A stretch of DNA of 64,000 nucleotides from Camellia lanceoleosa (GCA_025200525.1 CM045762.1:86432717-86496716); one strand, 5' to 3'; numbered from the stretch's first letter, positions 36,150 to 49,197 are shown. Notes: generated by a model not told the origin, from the letters alone. Numbers and translations are program-made.

Positions 36150-39100
36150 ATGGCTTCTTCGTGGGTGGCGAAAGCGGCTTCTCAAGCAGCAACCGTTGCT
36201 CGGCTCTCCTCTCCAAGGTCTGCCACTCAAGCCGCCAACCTAGTCCAGCGCCGTGGCCTCGCTGGCGCTGCAGGTAAATCTCCTCTCCTTTCCTCTCCAA
36301 TTATCGATTCAACAATCAATCGAGGACTAGATCCTCTGATTATGTACAGTTTTCCACGTATATGTATATGTATAGTTGTGTAGAAATGACGATTTTGTAG
36401 TTGATGATTGGTGAGAGTGATTTTGTTGTGAGTTTAATTGTAAAGGTTGAGCAGGAAACACCATGATCTTGAGCTATGGTGAAGATTTGTTTGGTTTGTG
36501 GGTTAAGTTAACAGGAAGGAACTATAATTTTCAGATTAGAATTAAAAAAATATTGAATTTGAATGAAGGGAAACCATCTAAATTGTACATTGTGCAAAAG
36601 GGATTCACCATTATGATATCCGAAAAATTCCCATTCTTTTTGTTTTGTGGGAATGTCTCAAGCATCAAATGCAACATGAATAATAAGAGTAGATGGGGAC
36701 CGTATTGTTTGTGTCATGTGTGACTCACTTGTATGAGATGTGTCTCTCTGATTCAATGGACCCAGTAATCTGGAGACTAATCTCACCGTTCATTAGCGGA
36801 GGGCCCAATTAGAGCTGGAGCAAAGCCCCATATGAATTGGTCCCAAGCAATTGTTAAACCTGAGACCATGAAGGGAGCACACTCCTAAGCCCTAGGCCTT
36901 GACCACCAGGCCAACCCCTTGGGGTTATAAGATGTGCATCTATGAGCATTGTGATTCATTCCCTCATTGTCTGCTATTTTTCCATTGATAAAATTGCTCA
37001 TTTTTGTGTATTTTCCCTTCCCTACTAATGTTACAGTTGCATGTGTAAATAGGTATGTTTTAAATGGATGTACATTACTATGATCCGCTTGACATTGGAA
37101 TAAAGTCGAGATTAAAATCGTCTTTTTCCTTGGTTATAAACCTAAAGTTTTCCTCAGTGGTACTTGTCACTTCTAGTAACTGCTTTTCTTGGCAACAAGA
37201 TTTGATGTATGATATAGAACAAATGCTAAGAGGCTGGTTTTACTATTGAGGTGAATTTTTAGTTAGAGATGTCAAGGAGAATTGTTAAGGGTCACTAGGA
37301 CTCTTAAGTTGTAGAAAAGGCTGTAATTTTTAATATGGAAGAGGAACCAAGTGAACAAATTAGCTATGTACTTGTAATCATATTAAGGCCACCAAGTTCT
37401 TGTTCAGTGGTAACCTCATTGATACTCAATAATTTTTTTAGGACAACAATTTAAAGTATTCACAATGTATATTATTGTGTTATTCCTTTGGTTGATACTT
37501 TGGTTGTTTTTTACTCTTTTTACATTATTCCTTTTGTTGACCTTGAAATAGTCTTTGTAATTATTTTGAAGTTCCTTATCTTTTTGGGTGATTTCATTGT
37601 ACATACAACACTTATGCAAAATAATATTTTTATTTCATTGTGAACTGTGTGGTAATGCGTTGGTTAGTCACACTTCTTGAAATACTAATATTTTTTTTGT
37701 TTGTTTGTTTGATTTATCTTAGATCACCACGGACCCCCAAAGGTTAATTGCTGGCAAGACCCAATGAGTCCATCTAAATGGAAGGAAGAGCATGTGAGTT
37801 CTATTGCTATCCTTGAAGTGTAAAATACTTAGATTGTATGCATTTTGAATGGTGATTATTCTTTTATTGGAATAGATTTTGTTCAGACTTCACAAAATGT
37901 TTCAATGTTGTGTCATTTCACATGACCATATTTGTCAAATTGAGAATTGTATCTTGAATCGAAATCCTAATTTTGTGAATTGTGAATCAAATCCAATCGA
38001 GAATCATTAATATTAAGTACAAACATTAAAAAAAAAAAAATTAAAAAATGATGTTAAACAATCTTATTTATGAAAAATGAAATAAACAATTGGGAAGGCA
38101 TTGTCTTCATAGCAAGAAATGTGGCTCCAAATGCCACCAACCATAAAATTATTTGAAAGCCATAATATAATATCTTATGATATTCTAAAAATGGACCTAG
38201 GAACTCCATATTGAGTATAATAAGAATTTGAGATGCTTGAGATAGAATTACAAGTATATGCATCTTTTAGATGTATGAGATAAATAAAAATATTAAATAT
38301 GTCCATTTTTTAGATAATAGAGGTGGTCGTTAGAACAAGAGATAATTTCATGTGATGATTTGATCAAATACTATATAGATCAATGATGGCATTATTAAGG
38401 GACCAATTTTTTAAAGTTTGAAATTATTTAATTATAGGGGGGGGGGGGGTGTGTGATAATAGGGATTTGATTTTGGCAATGAGGAAAGGCACAATGCATT
38501 ATGCATGTAAGTAGCTGGGTTGTAAGGCTCCTTAAGATGTGGTGACAATTTGTAGTACCAACCAACCCCAAGGGGGTGGCCTGGTGGCAAAGCCTTGGGT
38601 CTTGGGGCTGTGCTCCCTCCAAAGTTCAGGGATCAAAACCTCTTAGGTACTAACAAAATTCTTTGGGGCCATTAGACTAGGGAAAAACTCTTAAATTAAC
38701 TGTGGTGCACTTAAGGGAAATTCCTTGCCGAGGGCCTATGCACCCCTAGGGATTAATTGGATTTTGATCCGGACACCTCGTGCCAATCAAAACAAAATAT
38801 ATATATATATATTTGTAGTACCAATCCTTCCTCTTTGATGATATTGCAAATTTAAGTTCTGATTGACAAGTGAAATATGAAAATGATTTACAAAACATGT
38901 TTGGTGATATTGTTTCCAAAAACTATTTACAAGAAAATTTCTAGAGAGCAGCCCATTTTCAAGAAACTTTCTCTGAATTCTCCAAAAATCAGATTGATAA
39001 AATAATGAAATGATATCAAAACATTTGTGTTTCCACTGTCTTTATTTCCAAAAACTAGAAGAACGAAATGAGAAATATGAAAAAGAAAGATACAAACAAT

Positions 39101-41218
39101 CCTTATTGCATTTTATTAGTTTTGGTTATAGATATTGTGTATCATAATATATTATATTTTAAATTAATGACTTTTTTTTTACTGAAGTACAGACTGTTGG
39201 ATTATAGGTCTCTTCTTTTATCACCTATGTTGCAATGTTATAACCTTTTGCATTTTTCATTTTTTCTTTGATCAGCGCCTTTTGCATTGTCTTCGAGATC
39301 ATCTTCAAACTGAAATTTCTGTGCATTTGCATATTGTGTTTGTATACTAAGTGAAATAAGATTTTCTCTTGCCTGTATACCTGCACATGTATGTGGACTT
39401 CGGCTTGGTGAATTTGGATTTGTTTCCAATTAATATTTTGTACTATGAGTCTATGGTTTGCCATCCTTTGTTACCTGTGGTAACAATTCAGCAGCTAATT
39501 ACTTTTACTAGAATTCTATTTTTTACTTGTTTGGTAGGTTTAATCATGTATGAGGTACACTAGGGCCAAGTGGCCCCTGGCCTCCGTATCTTGAAAATAA
39601 CCACTTTGTATATACTATATATCAAGGCCTCCACCTAGTTTTTATATAATAAAATCTTTCACTGGAAAGTGCAATAAAGGATACATTAGATTAAAAAAAG
39701 AATTCATACGATACGATGTAAGTATTATCTCACTGGGTTTTTCAACAATTCTGCATTCTTTGGGCAGGGGATACTTTATTTGGAAAAAATCTAAAGGTGG
39801 TTCAGTTTCTTTGTTTTAGGAAAATGTTCTCATGAAATATTGTGTACATATATTGTTAACTGAAGCATATTTCTTCGTGATTACGAAATTTAGCATGTCA
39901 TTGAACCATACAACAATGTGAAATGATTGAGAACCTATTCCCTAAATCACCTGATATGTACTAAAAACTAACGTTTTTGCTGGTATGTCCGTGTCCTCAA
40001 TTAAGACTAAACGGATGTTATTTTTTATTTTTTTATTTTCATATAGTAAATATTCACTTCATCCCTGGGTTGAATCATTAAGTTTTCAATAATGTAGATT
40101 GGCATTGACAATTGCTACTTTTGCGAAGAATATGAATCTTTGAAAATATTATCACCTGTTACTTCTTCTGCATTCTTAATTCCGTGAACTTGTCGGTTTG
40201 GTTATTTCACTTATCTTTCTTTTCATTTTATCCATGTGATCTTGTGGTTTCCTGATATTAGTGGTGACATATGTTTGAAATTGTGTTCATGATGGAGCTC
40301 ATGTTATGCAGTTTGTGATTGTCTCTTTATCTGGCTGGGGTTTGCTTTTCTTTAGTGGGTACAAGACCTTCGCTGGAGGCAAGAAAGACAAGGAAGAGGT
40401 ATTTTTTGTAGGGTTAATTACACGAACACCCCCTAAACTATCACTTAATATCACTCTACTCCCCTCAACTTCAAAACCATACATTTCCCAACTATAAAAT
40501 GCATCACTTTCACCTTGAAGAGTTGCATTAGTATGGTTTTCTATAGTTAAAGGATCTAATCGTACGGTTCTAGTCAAAGAGGGTAAAGTGATATTTCAAG
40601 ATAGTTGAAGCGGTGTCTGTGTAATTGACTCCCTTTCTTATACTCTTGAAACCATGAATCTTACATTTTATACTTTGATACAATCTGGTTCAGGGATTAT
40701 ATGTTGTAAACATTATATTGTTCACACACAAGGATAAGGGATTTTGTTTCATTGTTCTGCACTTTCCCTGTGTCAACCTTCATTTAGATTTCTGTCGCTT
40801 ATAGCAATGCACAATGATCCTGCTTAATGAAGCTGATGCGAAATGTTTCCATAAATTTGTGGAAGACCATTTAGACTTGAGTAGATGTCAGCCGTTCATG
40901 AGTTATTTATAGATTCAGCAGAAATCACAAATTTTCTGCGTTAAGCAAGGAATTAACATTAAATATTATGTGATGTTTCCATGATAACGTAAACTGGTGA
41001 GAGTGACCAAAAATGAGCCAGCTGAATGTTTTGGTGCTATCCTAATAAATTTAGCAGGGAATTATTCATTTATTTTCATGGCTAATATCCAACTGGTTTA
41101 GTATAAGACGATTTGCACAAAAGACACTGTAGTAATTGCAATTTATGAAGTTTAGCTTTTCCCGACTTATTCTTGTCTATTGGCAATTTCACAGAAATTG
41201 GCGGAAGCATCACATTAG
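36150..41218 (+). CDS. Small mitochondrial single-pass membrane protein, 101 aa, four exons
   Basis: Exons are 36150-36273, 37723-37793, 40312-40398 and 41195-41218, with introns of 1,449, 2,518 and 796 bp; all six borders are GT/AG and the phases agree. The product starts MASSWVAKAASQAATVARLS and is rich in Ala, Ser and Arg up to VQRRGLAGAA, a typical plant mitochondrial presequence with an RRGLA cleavage-like site at about residue 35. The mature part has DHHGPPKVNCWQDPMSPSKW, a hydrophobic span FVIVSLSGWGLLFFSGY (residues about 66-82) and a Lys-rich end KKDKEEKLAEASH. From memory this matches a plant family of about 100 residues reported in mitochondrial complex I preparations, but I could not check it, so I give no symbol. 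No stop or frameshift was seen; it appears functional. Confidence 0.85.
36760..36935 (-). mobile_element. SINE-like element in intron 1
   Basis: On the minus strand the head reads AACCCCAAGGGGTTGGCCTGGTGG (in two parts, 36926 leftwards), followed by CAAGGCCTAGGGCTTAGGAG. The head closely matches the plus copy at 38562. TGGCCTGGTGG resembles a pol III A box. A B box is less clear in this copy. Confidence 0.55.
38560..38800 (+). mobile_element. SINE-like element in intron 2
   Basis: The element starts ACCAACCCCAAGGGGGTGG and includes an A-box-like TGGCCTGGTGGC and, about 55 bp on, a B-box-like AGGGATCAAAACCTC, as expected for a tRNA-derived SINE. It ends near CCAATCAAAACAAAAT followed by a TA run (38796-38813). 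A related copy lies in the opposite orientation in intron 1. Confidence 0.6.
40411..40632. mobile_element. MITE in intron 3 of the host gene
   Basis: Left end GGGTTAATTACACGAACACC; right end read inward GGAGTCAATTACACAGACACC. The two form an imperfect inverted repeat that extends into ...AACTATC. The flanks ATTTTTTGTA and CTTTCTTATA agree at 7 of 10 positions, which could be a worn target duplication. It begins only 12 bp after the splice donor at 40399. Confidence 0.65.
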
Positions 41219-42203
41219 GATTGGGTTCTAATGTCATCGTCCCAGAAGGTTTCAATTACATGTTTGGTTGGATTTTAAATCTTCTAGGATTACATGTTTG
41301 TTTTTAGATTTGTTCATCACTCATCTGTCATTGTCTTTTGGATCTGGTAGGTGATGGATTTTCAAACGTTGTTATGCATTGCTGCGATGTATGAGCCAAT
41401 CCAGCCCTTTTATCTTTCTTTCTGTAGAGCATATTTGTCATCTAATGCATACCGTACATGTTGCAATAATGAGCATATCGACAATGAATGGTGATTTTCT
41501 AGAGCATTTGGCTTAATGTGCATTTCTGAAATTCAGAGGTGGACACAAATTCTTATATGCCCTAAATTTACGTTCTTGTAGTTCATAACTTCAAAGATGT
41601 TTTTCTTTTTTGTTTTATATGTTTTCCCTCATATGGGAAATGGTGTTGAACACTTAGACATGCTAAGGTGCAATAGTTCTGGCCAGCTGAGATTGCTCAA
41701 TGATTCAGTTAAAACAATTTTAAGTTTATCAATTGGGATGACATGATGATGGATCTTTAATTAGCTAACATGTAAAATGAGGAATTTGTCGCACATCAAA
41801 CAGAACACAAGAACAGGGTAATTGATCTAGCAACCTGTAGAAAGTGTAGTAGAGTTTGCTACTTAAAAAAATTGCAATGGAACTTGTAGGTTTCAGGCTA
41901 TAATATCCAGTTCATGATAAAATAAAATAAAATAATTAGTCTTCTTTTCAGGATTTATAACTGAAGAACATGGAAATGCAAAGTGGTGGTGTTCTATTCA
42001 ACTCACGTACTGTCTGTTTTTTTTTTTTTTGGGGGGGGGGGGGGGGGTTGGGGAAACTCTGATTCATTTGTATATGTACATAATATAAAATGAAATGCAA
42101 TTGCAAGTATGCAACTATGAAAGGAGGGGAATCATGATAATTTATATATTTGCATAAAAGGCAAAGTGGCAGGTGGGAGAGTGGACAATTTTATCTGTGC
42201 AAG

Positions 42204-42256
<53 letters not shown>

Positions 42257-43067
42257 CTAGTCAAATAGAAATTGAAATGGGTGAAAAGAAAAGATGAACA
42301 GAGGATAGAAATGTAGCTCGCTTCCTCTGTATACTTACATGTGTATATATGGGTTTTAAATCACAGCTTTGTTGCTTCTCATCCAAAAGGGACCTTCAAA
42401 CTGCTCCTCCAAATGCCTATCTTTATATATATTGTGTGGCGAAAACTTACCGCACCTCGTAATGGCAGTCGGATTGCTTGGAACATGAAAGATTAGATTG
42501 CTTAAAAAAACACTCACAAAAGAACACTAGCTTGTGGTCAGTTAGGGGATGCTCTGATACCTAAATCAGTAAAAAAATAAGCACCAAAAAGTGTGAGCTT
42601 GAGTGTAAGTTGTTGAGAGATCCCAGTTACTCCTTACTATTCTACTTTGCATGAGATCATGTCTCACATCTACAGATTTTTAGGAGTGAATAAGTCCACG
42701 TTAAGTGGAACGCGTGTTGACTTGGCTTGTCTATTCCGCTTGCCTAATTTGAACCCCTATTTAGCTCGGCATCTAAACCGACTTGCAGTCCAGTTCAACA
42801 CCTGAGGTGTACTAGCTCGGTCGAACAACCTCACTCTGTACTAGCTTGGCCTCTTGGCCTTGCTCGGCTCTGTTTGGCAACATGTGAGTGGTAGTTTGGA
42901 TTTTATCTCCCATATATATATAATAGAGAGCACACATGCACAGTTGCGAAACTTAACAATGGTGAAGATTCATGGCAATTGTGTAGAGGCAGCCAATTCT
43001 GGAGACCTTTTTGAAAATTTTAAGTATAAATTTCAGGTTTTTAATCTAATTTTACTACATGTTAGAG
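41219..43067. other. 3' flank of the host gene and intergenic sequence
   Basis: 41219 to about 41330 is a probable 3' UTR. A homopolymer tract T(14)G(18) lies at about 42015-42047, and a (TC)24 repeat lies at 42207-42254. 42440-42890 is a GC-richer repeat-like segment with CTAGCTCGGTCGAAC words similar to part of 44660-45000. No gene was recognised. Confidence 0.5.
42207..42254. repeat. (TC)24 microsatellite
   Basis: An uninterrupted TC dinucleotide run of 48 bp. Confidence 0.97.
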
Positions 43068-44037
43068 CCAAGGTTTTAAGAATCAGATAGATGACGGGTG
43101 GATAAGTCATTGCTTCACCTATCGAGTTGAATATGAATCAAATCGTAACATCATAATTACATTATAAATATATTAAAAATTACTTAATAATAATATAAGA
43201 ATTAGGATATATTTATTTAAATTATTTTTAAATTTTAATATATATTTATAAGTACATAAACATATTTATATTTATTATTTGTAAAATATATAATATGTGA
43301 AAGAAAATATAATAAAAATATATATTTGCGAAATATAAATAAAGTTGAAGGTGGCATTGTGATTATATTGTTATACTACTTTTATGTGATTTTGTGTTCA
43401 ACTCTCCCAACTACATCCGCATCAGCCTCAACAAATTTTGAGTCAAATTATAACTCAAAATCCACTTTTATTATTTTAGCTAGTCACCTTTTTAGTATTC
43501 ACTGCATTAAACTCTCTATTCTAACTCAATCTTATTAAAATATTAATTTGTTATTCTTTATTTTTTTTATTAAATTGATGAGGTGTCATCCAAACAATTC
43601 TTTAAAAAAAAAAATTGCCGTTGACCGGTTGACCCGCCGGTCAACCGGTTAGACTAATTTTCGACATTTTTTCTTCTTCTGCTATAGGCACTCACGAGAC
43701 ATCCGGTGGGATATCCGGAAGGACATCCGGGTAGACGACCGGTTTAAAGATTTTGGTCCAGTTTTGCTCAAGAAAATATAATAAAAAATCATGTAGCTAA
43801 TGAACAGTGTCTCAACAAAGTTGTTGAAGTACTGTAGCAAATTTAACAAAAAGTTAATTTACAAAAAAATTGTTGAGCCTGATGGAGGAATAATTTTATA
43901 ATTTACTAGCTATATTTTACATTTTTGTTATTTTGGCTATGGTGATGCGGATGCTTTTAGTTTTGTAAATTTGCTTCGCCAATTTAGTTGAATGGCTTAC
44001 CGGTGTAATGAAAATAAACTTGTTTTCAAAACATTGG
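43068..44037. mobile_element. Non-autonomous DNA transposon (970 bp), flanked by TTAGAG
   Basis: Left end CCAAGGTTTTAAGAATC; right end read inward CCAATGTTTTGAAAACA. The direct repeat TTAGAG lies at 43062-43067 and 44038-44043. Inside, at 43617-43650, GTTGACCGGTTGACC and GCCGGTCAACCGGTTAG form a palindrome. The CCAAGGTTTTAAAA ends resemble a common plant hAT-derived family. The flanking repeat is 6 bp where 8 would be expected, so superfamily is uncertain. Confidence 0.65.
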
Positions 44038-44133
44038 TTAGAGTATATCTAATCCTTCATTTTATGAAATTTTTATCAAATCAAAAGAGTCATTTTTTTT
44101 TTTTTGGAGAAAAATTCATTTTTACTCCTAAAT

Positions 44134-45420
44134 TAGGGGTGGGTATCGGCTCGTCCCTATTTTTTTAGGGTTTGGGGTGGTTATTTTAGCCTATAGGGTC
44201 AGGTTAGACCAACATTTTCAATCTAATATATTAATGAGTTAGGCTTGGGATTTATACTTTGAACCCAGCCCAGCCCAACCCAACCTAGCCTGGCCCGCTA
44301 TTAAATTAATTAATTAATTATAATATATTAAATAATATTTTTTTTTTGGTTGGAATCTAAACTTTATCTTTGTTAATTTATTAAAACTCACATTTTGGTG
44401 ATATGATTGAATTTATTTAAGAAATACTTCAATTTATATACAAAATCTTTCAATTTATAATGATATTAGTATATTTATTTAAGAAATATAATGTGCAATT
44501 AGATTTAATTGTGGATGTTTTAAAAAAATTTTAACATATAGCCCGATGGATGGGTTTGGGATTTATAATTATTTTTTGGACCTGTCTTGGGCAGATGTAG
44601 AGATCCGATGTTAAGGTTGGGCCGAGCTTAGACAAACACAAAATTTTTTATTATGTAGTTGAGAGGGGAGTTTGCGCTGAGCAAACTGGACGAGCTAGTT
44701 GTGACTTGGGCCTTGCCGTGGGATTTTGCGATCGAGTTGGCATAGCCAAGGACGGTTTGGCTAAGGTTCTAGATCGTGGCTGAGTTAGCTTGAGGTCCAG
44801 AAGTTGGACCGAGCTAGTTGTTTGGCGTGCATCCTTTGCCGAGCTAGGTAAAGCGATGATTCTTCCGACCGGACTAGACTCACCTGTTGCATACCAAGGC
44901 CGAGCAAGGTCAGCGGGGATGAATGAGCACAAATGAAGAAGTTGGCTAGATGCCCTAGATCATGACCGATCGAGAGTAATGCGATTCCAAAAGGCGCGTC
45001 AATACTGTTTGGCGGTTTGGCCAATGTTGTTTGGCAATATTGACGCGTACACGTGTAAAGAATAGAGAAGGCAGTACAGCCACGCGTCTAGGAAAGAACG
45101 AACAGAGTAGTGCGCAGAGGCTATATAAACTGAGTGGCGCCTCCATACAACAAGTCGGAATTTCTGGCTACCCAGAGCTCGATCTCTCTTTGGTCTTCTC
45201 TCCCTTCCTCTCTCTACAAGTGTACTAACTTGACCGTCGGAGAGATATTCTGGTAACACACTGTCGGGTAGCTCACTGTCGTTGTGTTCTCAAGTTAATC
45301 AGAGTGAAGCACAGCTTGGACACGAGGAGTACGAAGAGCGACGAATATTTCCTTCTCGTACAATCATAGTAGTGTTGGCTCGGTCCAAACCTGGTCCCGC
45401 TCAACGAATGTCCACCCTTA
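44134..45420. mobile_element. hAT-type non-autonomous element (1,287 bp, 8-bp TSD)
   Basis: Left end TAGGGGTGGGTATCGG; right end read inward TAAGGGTGGACATTCG. The flanks TCCTAAAT (44126-44133) and TCCTAAAC (45421-45428) agree at 7 of 8 positions, the hAT duplication length. The inside is non-coding. 44660-45400 is GC-richer and contains GGCTATATAAACTGAG (about 45118), a good TATA box, so a retroelement LTR may be embedded. Confidence 0.8.
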
Positions 45421-45527
45421 TCCTAAACTATCACTCAAAAGCCAATTGAATTCATATTTTTCTAATAGTACCAATTTTATACATAAGTTATTCCATTTTA
45501 TATCAATTTTACCCATGTCATTATAAT

Positions 45528-46422
45528 TAAGGGTGAGTAGCAGATATATCGATCCGCCCAAACCTACCGAACAGAACCGATCTGCCGCATTTTGGACCAA
45601 TGCGTGATAACGAGTGAACGGTTGTGAATTGATTTTTTTCAAGCCGCCTAATTTTGGACGGATGACGAATTTGATGCTTCTTTGGCCGCAACTAAACCGC
45701 CAAACAACAAGCACTCCTAGTAATTTGTAAGACTTTGTGTTTTCAATTTATTTAGATATTCTGTTTATATTTTTAATTGAAAAATAGTTTAAATATTCTG
45801 TTGAGAAAGAGTTTTCAACTTAAATATATTTTTTGAATTGAAAAAAATAAATATATTATTTATCTATATTTTTTTGGCTTTTAAATCAAACACTAAAAAT
45901 AATAAATAAAAAAGATGATATATGTTAGTTAGTTTTTGTTTTCAAAAACATATATAGATGTAACAATACAGAGGCATACAATCTCTACTACTGCTTTGTT
46001 CGTAATTTTGGTGGTTTGAATTGTTTTTATATTTTAAGAACCACATATTATAATACTTTATGTGGTTGATGCATGCTACGATTATAATATGTGGATGAGG
46101 TATGCAGCAATTGTAAAATTCTAAACTTCCAAACTTTCTTTCTTTGGATGAGACATGCAGTGATTGTAATACTTTTTTAAGTCATTGATTGTAATATATA
46201 TATATATATATATATTAGGAAGTGCACAAGTTGAACTATGTTGAAAATTTATAAAATTTCAAACTGTCAAACTGATTCACATCCATCTGCCAATCCACTC
46301 AATCCACACTGCCGGATTGATGAACGAATGCGGATTGATTTTCTCCAATCCGCCACACCAATCTGGTGGACAGATAGCGAATTGGAGGTTCCATGGCCGC
46401 AACCGACCCGCACCCACCCCTA
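45528..46422. mobile_element. hAT-type non-autonomous element (895 bp, perfect TSD ATTATAAT)
   Basis: Left end TAAGGGTGAGTAGC; right end CACCCACCCCTA (read inward TAGGGGTGGGTG). ATTATAAT flanks both sides exactly (45520-45527 and 46423-46430). It carries subterminal GATCCGCC / ATCCGCCACACC-like words in both halves, typical of the GGGTGG... hAT families. No transposase is present. Confidence 0.9.
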
Positions 46423-46744
46423 ATTATAATCAAATGAAAATTGCTGACGTAACTCCAAATTTTATTTTGAAATTTCATTTTACCCTCTAAACTATCTCCA
46501 AAATATAAATTAGAAAACTATATAATAATAATTTTTTAATTGATATTTTAGAGATAGTTTGAGAGACAAAATAGATTTCCAAATAATATTTTGGTGTTAC
46601 TTTTTGTTTAATTATAGATGATAGCTAACGACAGGATAATATTGATCCAAAATCAAATAGTTTAAGTGTAAAATTGATATTATTAATTGAAAATGGTTAA
46701 TTGATTTTTGAGTGATAGTTTAAGGGGTAAAGTGAACTTTTCTC

Positions 46745-47080
46745 AATTATTTTTTTCATAAAATTGAGAATTCATCAAATTTAAATTTGATTAAAATTAA
46801 AAAAAGATGAAATATAGAAGATGATTTTTTTTTTTTCATCAAATTTAATGAAAAAGAAAATTTTGAATAAGAAGAATTTTTTTATTATTTAAATTTAATG
46901 AAAATTTGATAAAAGGATTGGAATAATTCATATAAAATCAATATTTTTACTCAAAATTCTGTTTAATTTAAATGACAATTAGTCCCATTTTCAATTTTTA
47001 TTAATAATTCATTAATTATATAAATGCAAAAATTATAGGGGTTTCCAATGAGAAGTCCCTCAAATAAACAACTGTGCTTC
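46745..47080. other. AT-rich sequence
   Basis: Nothing recognised. Confidence 0.6.
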
Positions 47081-47210
47081 AGACCCCCAATTGGGGGTGA
47101 CCCCCTCCACCCCCACATACACGTGGAGGTCAAAGAGAGGATAATATATATATATATGGGCCAATCATCATTCACTGGAGGTGGTGGGGGTCACCCCAAT
47201 GGGGGTCTAA
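47081..47210. mobile_element. Small inverted-repeat element
   Basis: Left arm AGACCCCCAATTGGGGGTGA, with the next bases CCCC; right arm GGGGTCACCCCAATGGGGGTCT. The two are inverted repeats, and the left arm holds an inner palindrome ACCCCCAATTGGGGGT. The loop has ACGTGGAGG and a TA run. A related layout is seen at 23140-23290. Confidence 0.6.
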
Positions 47211-48207
47211 GTCATTTTTCTTTAAAATTTATTGTAGAGAGGAGAAGTAGAAAAAAAAAATTCTTTTATCAAGGACAACGTTTAAACTATGACAAAACTA
47301 TTCTCAAATCCTACATCTCTTCACACCCCTCTCCAATAACTCATCTCGTTCAGCAAGTTACTCTAACCACCACCTCTGAAAACCCTCTCTATCATCACAT
47401 TATTTTAGTTACAGATTTATATTCAAAAAGATAGTAAAACTTTACTCTTTGGCACATACATTTGTACCCCCTAATTTGGAATTTTTAACACTCAAAATTA
47501 AAAATGTTATCCTTCAATTTTAAATCTTTACATATTAATTTTATATTTCTTATACGAAAATGCAATAAAATTTTACTGTTATGTAGAGTAAAAATTTCAC
47601 TATCATACAGAGTAAAATTTTATTGCTCAAAATAGCGAACAAAAGAGAATTCATGTACAAAATCATGTTGAGTTTGTAGACCCTGATAAGTACTGTTCAC
47701 TCAACCCTAGGTCCAATGGGAGGTTTGGGTACTTTACTAATTTCTTGTTGCTTCCGTGTTATCCAAATTTTATACTTATAAATAGATGAAGGGGGTGCCT
47801 CTTTTAAATTAAGAGAGTTGTATTGTTTTTTGATCATAGTGAAAATCACAACAACATTGGATGTAGCCCTATTCTGAGGTGAACCACGTAAATCCTAGTG
47901 TTCTTGTGTGTATGTAATTTGCTTAATTTATTTTTTTTATTTTTGTTTTTTATTTTTTGTCTCCCTAATCTAGTTAGGAAGAGTTAATTCCTAAGGGTTG
48001 TGCAGTGACCCGCATAACCTGATTTACCCATTCAATCCAACTTGAAAAGCACAACTGCTATCGATTTCATGAGACTCAATAGTCAGCCTCGGTTGGCGCA
48101 TCCTTCAAAACGCTAGTTTCTCGGTCAGCATCGGTTCCAAAATTAATCCAACCACTCAAATCCGACTGACCAAATAATAAATGGGCATATGCTATTGGAA
48201 TCAGTCA
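47211..48207. other. Non-coding interval
   Basis: No gene was recognised. TTTTACT(C/G)T..GTAGAGTAAAA words at about 47565-47625 form small inverted repeats. Confidence 0.5.
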
Positions 48208-48215
48208 ATGAAAAA

Positions 48216-49197
48216 TAGGAATGGCAGGCGGCGGGTAGGGACTACACTCCCGTCCCGATCCCCAAAACTAAAAATCCCCTCGCCTCGATCCTGGCGGGGA
48301 ACCCATCACCTCGTCCGTCCCCTTGACGGAGATCGGGTTTTCCCGACCCTGAAAAATCCCTGATCTTCAACACAAGAACAACAAATCAATATATATCACT
48401 ATGTTTCATCATCATCAACAAATACAGATTTAAATTTTAAAAAATAAATAAATTAATGACAGTGTGAGTACACCATACAGATCAGATCACACACATACAG
48501 ATATTTCCATCCCTACATATATATCAGATCACACACACACACAGATAACAGATCTGAGTACACCTTCATCGTTTGGCACAGATCTGAGTGATGCTAGTGA
48601 CTAGGCACGAGATCGATAGTGGCTGGCTGTGGCGGTGGGTTCGGTGGTGGTGATAGAGAGACAGACCTTCTGTAGCAGTGGTGGTGGCGGTAACCATGAG
48701 GAATAGAGAGAGACGAAGTGGAGAGAGAGAGGGGGTCGGGGCTAGCAGTGGTGGTGATGTCATCGTCAGTGACTGCGAGAGTGAGATAGTTGACAAAGAG
48801 AGAAGAACAAGAGAGTGAGAGAGAGAGTTGAGATAAGAGTGAGAGAGATATATCTAAGTTAGAGAGTAAGAGATAGATAAATATAATACAACACAGATAT
48901 ATAAATATAATACACGGGTTGTTTGTATTTGTGTGTGAGGTAGGGTTTGGTTTATTATATATATATAAGGGGTATAAAAGTAATTTTACTTCAGGAAAAT
49001 TCAGGGATGAGACCGGGGTCGAGGACGGGGCTGGGCCGGGGCTTGAACACTGATCACCGACCCCGACCTGAAATAGATTGGGGATTGATTTTCAAATACC
49101 GTCTTCTCCTTGTCGGGGGTATTTTTCGAAAAAAACCGTTCAAATCGGGGTCGGGGTCGGGGATCCCTGTCGGGTCGGTTTCAAATTGCCATCCCTA
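48216..49197. mobile_element. hAT-type non-autonomous element (982 bp, 8-bp TSD)
   Basis: Left end TAGGAATGGCAG; right end TTGCCATCCCTA (read inward TAGGGATGGCAA). The flanks are ATGAAAAA (48208-48215) and ATGAAAAG (49198-49205), 7 of 8 identical. Subterminal regions are crowded with CCCGACC/GGTCGGG words on both sides (for example GGGGTCGGGGTCGGGGATCC near 49146). The middle is a CA/GA-rich non-coding stretch. Confidence 0.9.

Larger units (their letters stand above)
44107..46744. mobile_element. Long-hairpin MITE broken by two hAT elements
   Basis: Left arm: GAGAAAAATTCATTTTTACT (44107 on), resuming at 45421 with TCCTAAACTATCACTCAAAAG. Right arm read inward from 46744: GAGAAAAGTTCACTTTACCC then CTTAAACTATCACTCAAAAA. 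The arms match end to end once the two hAT insertions (44134-45420 and 45528-46422) are set aside, leaving a core of roughly 430 bp. The ...CCCTAAACTATCAC word also occurs in the MITE at 40411, so they may be relatives. Confidence 0.7.

Noticed and set aside
43326..43538. 70-codon frame with a hydrophobic start
   Set aside because: It lies inside a non-autonomous DNA element and has no family resemblance.
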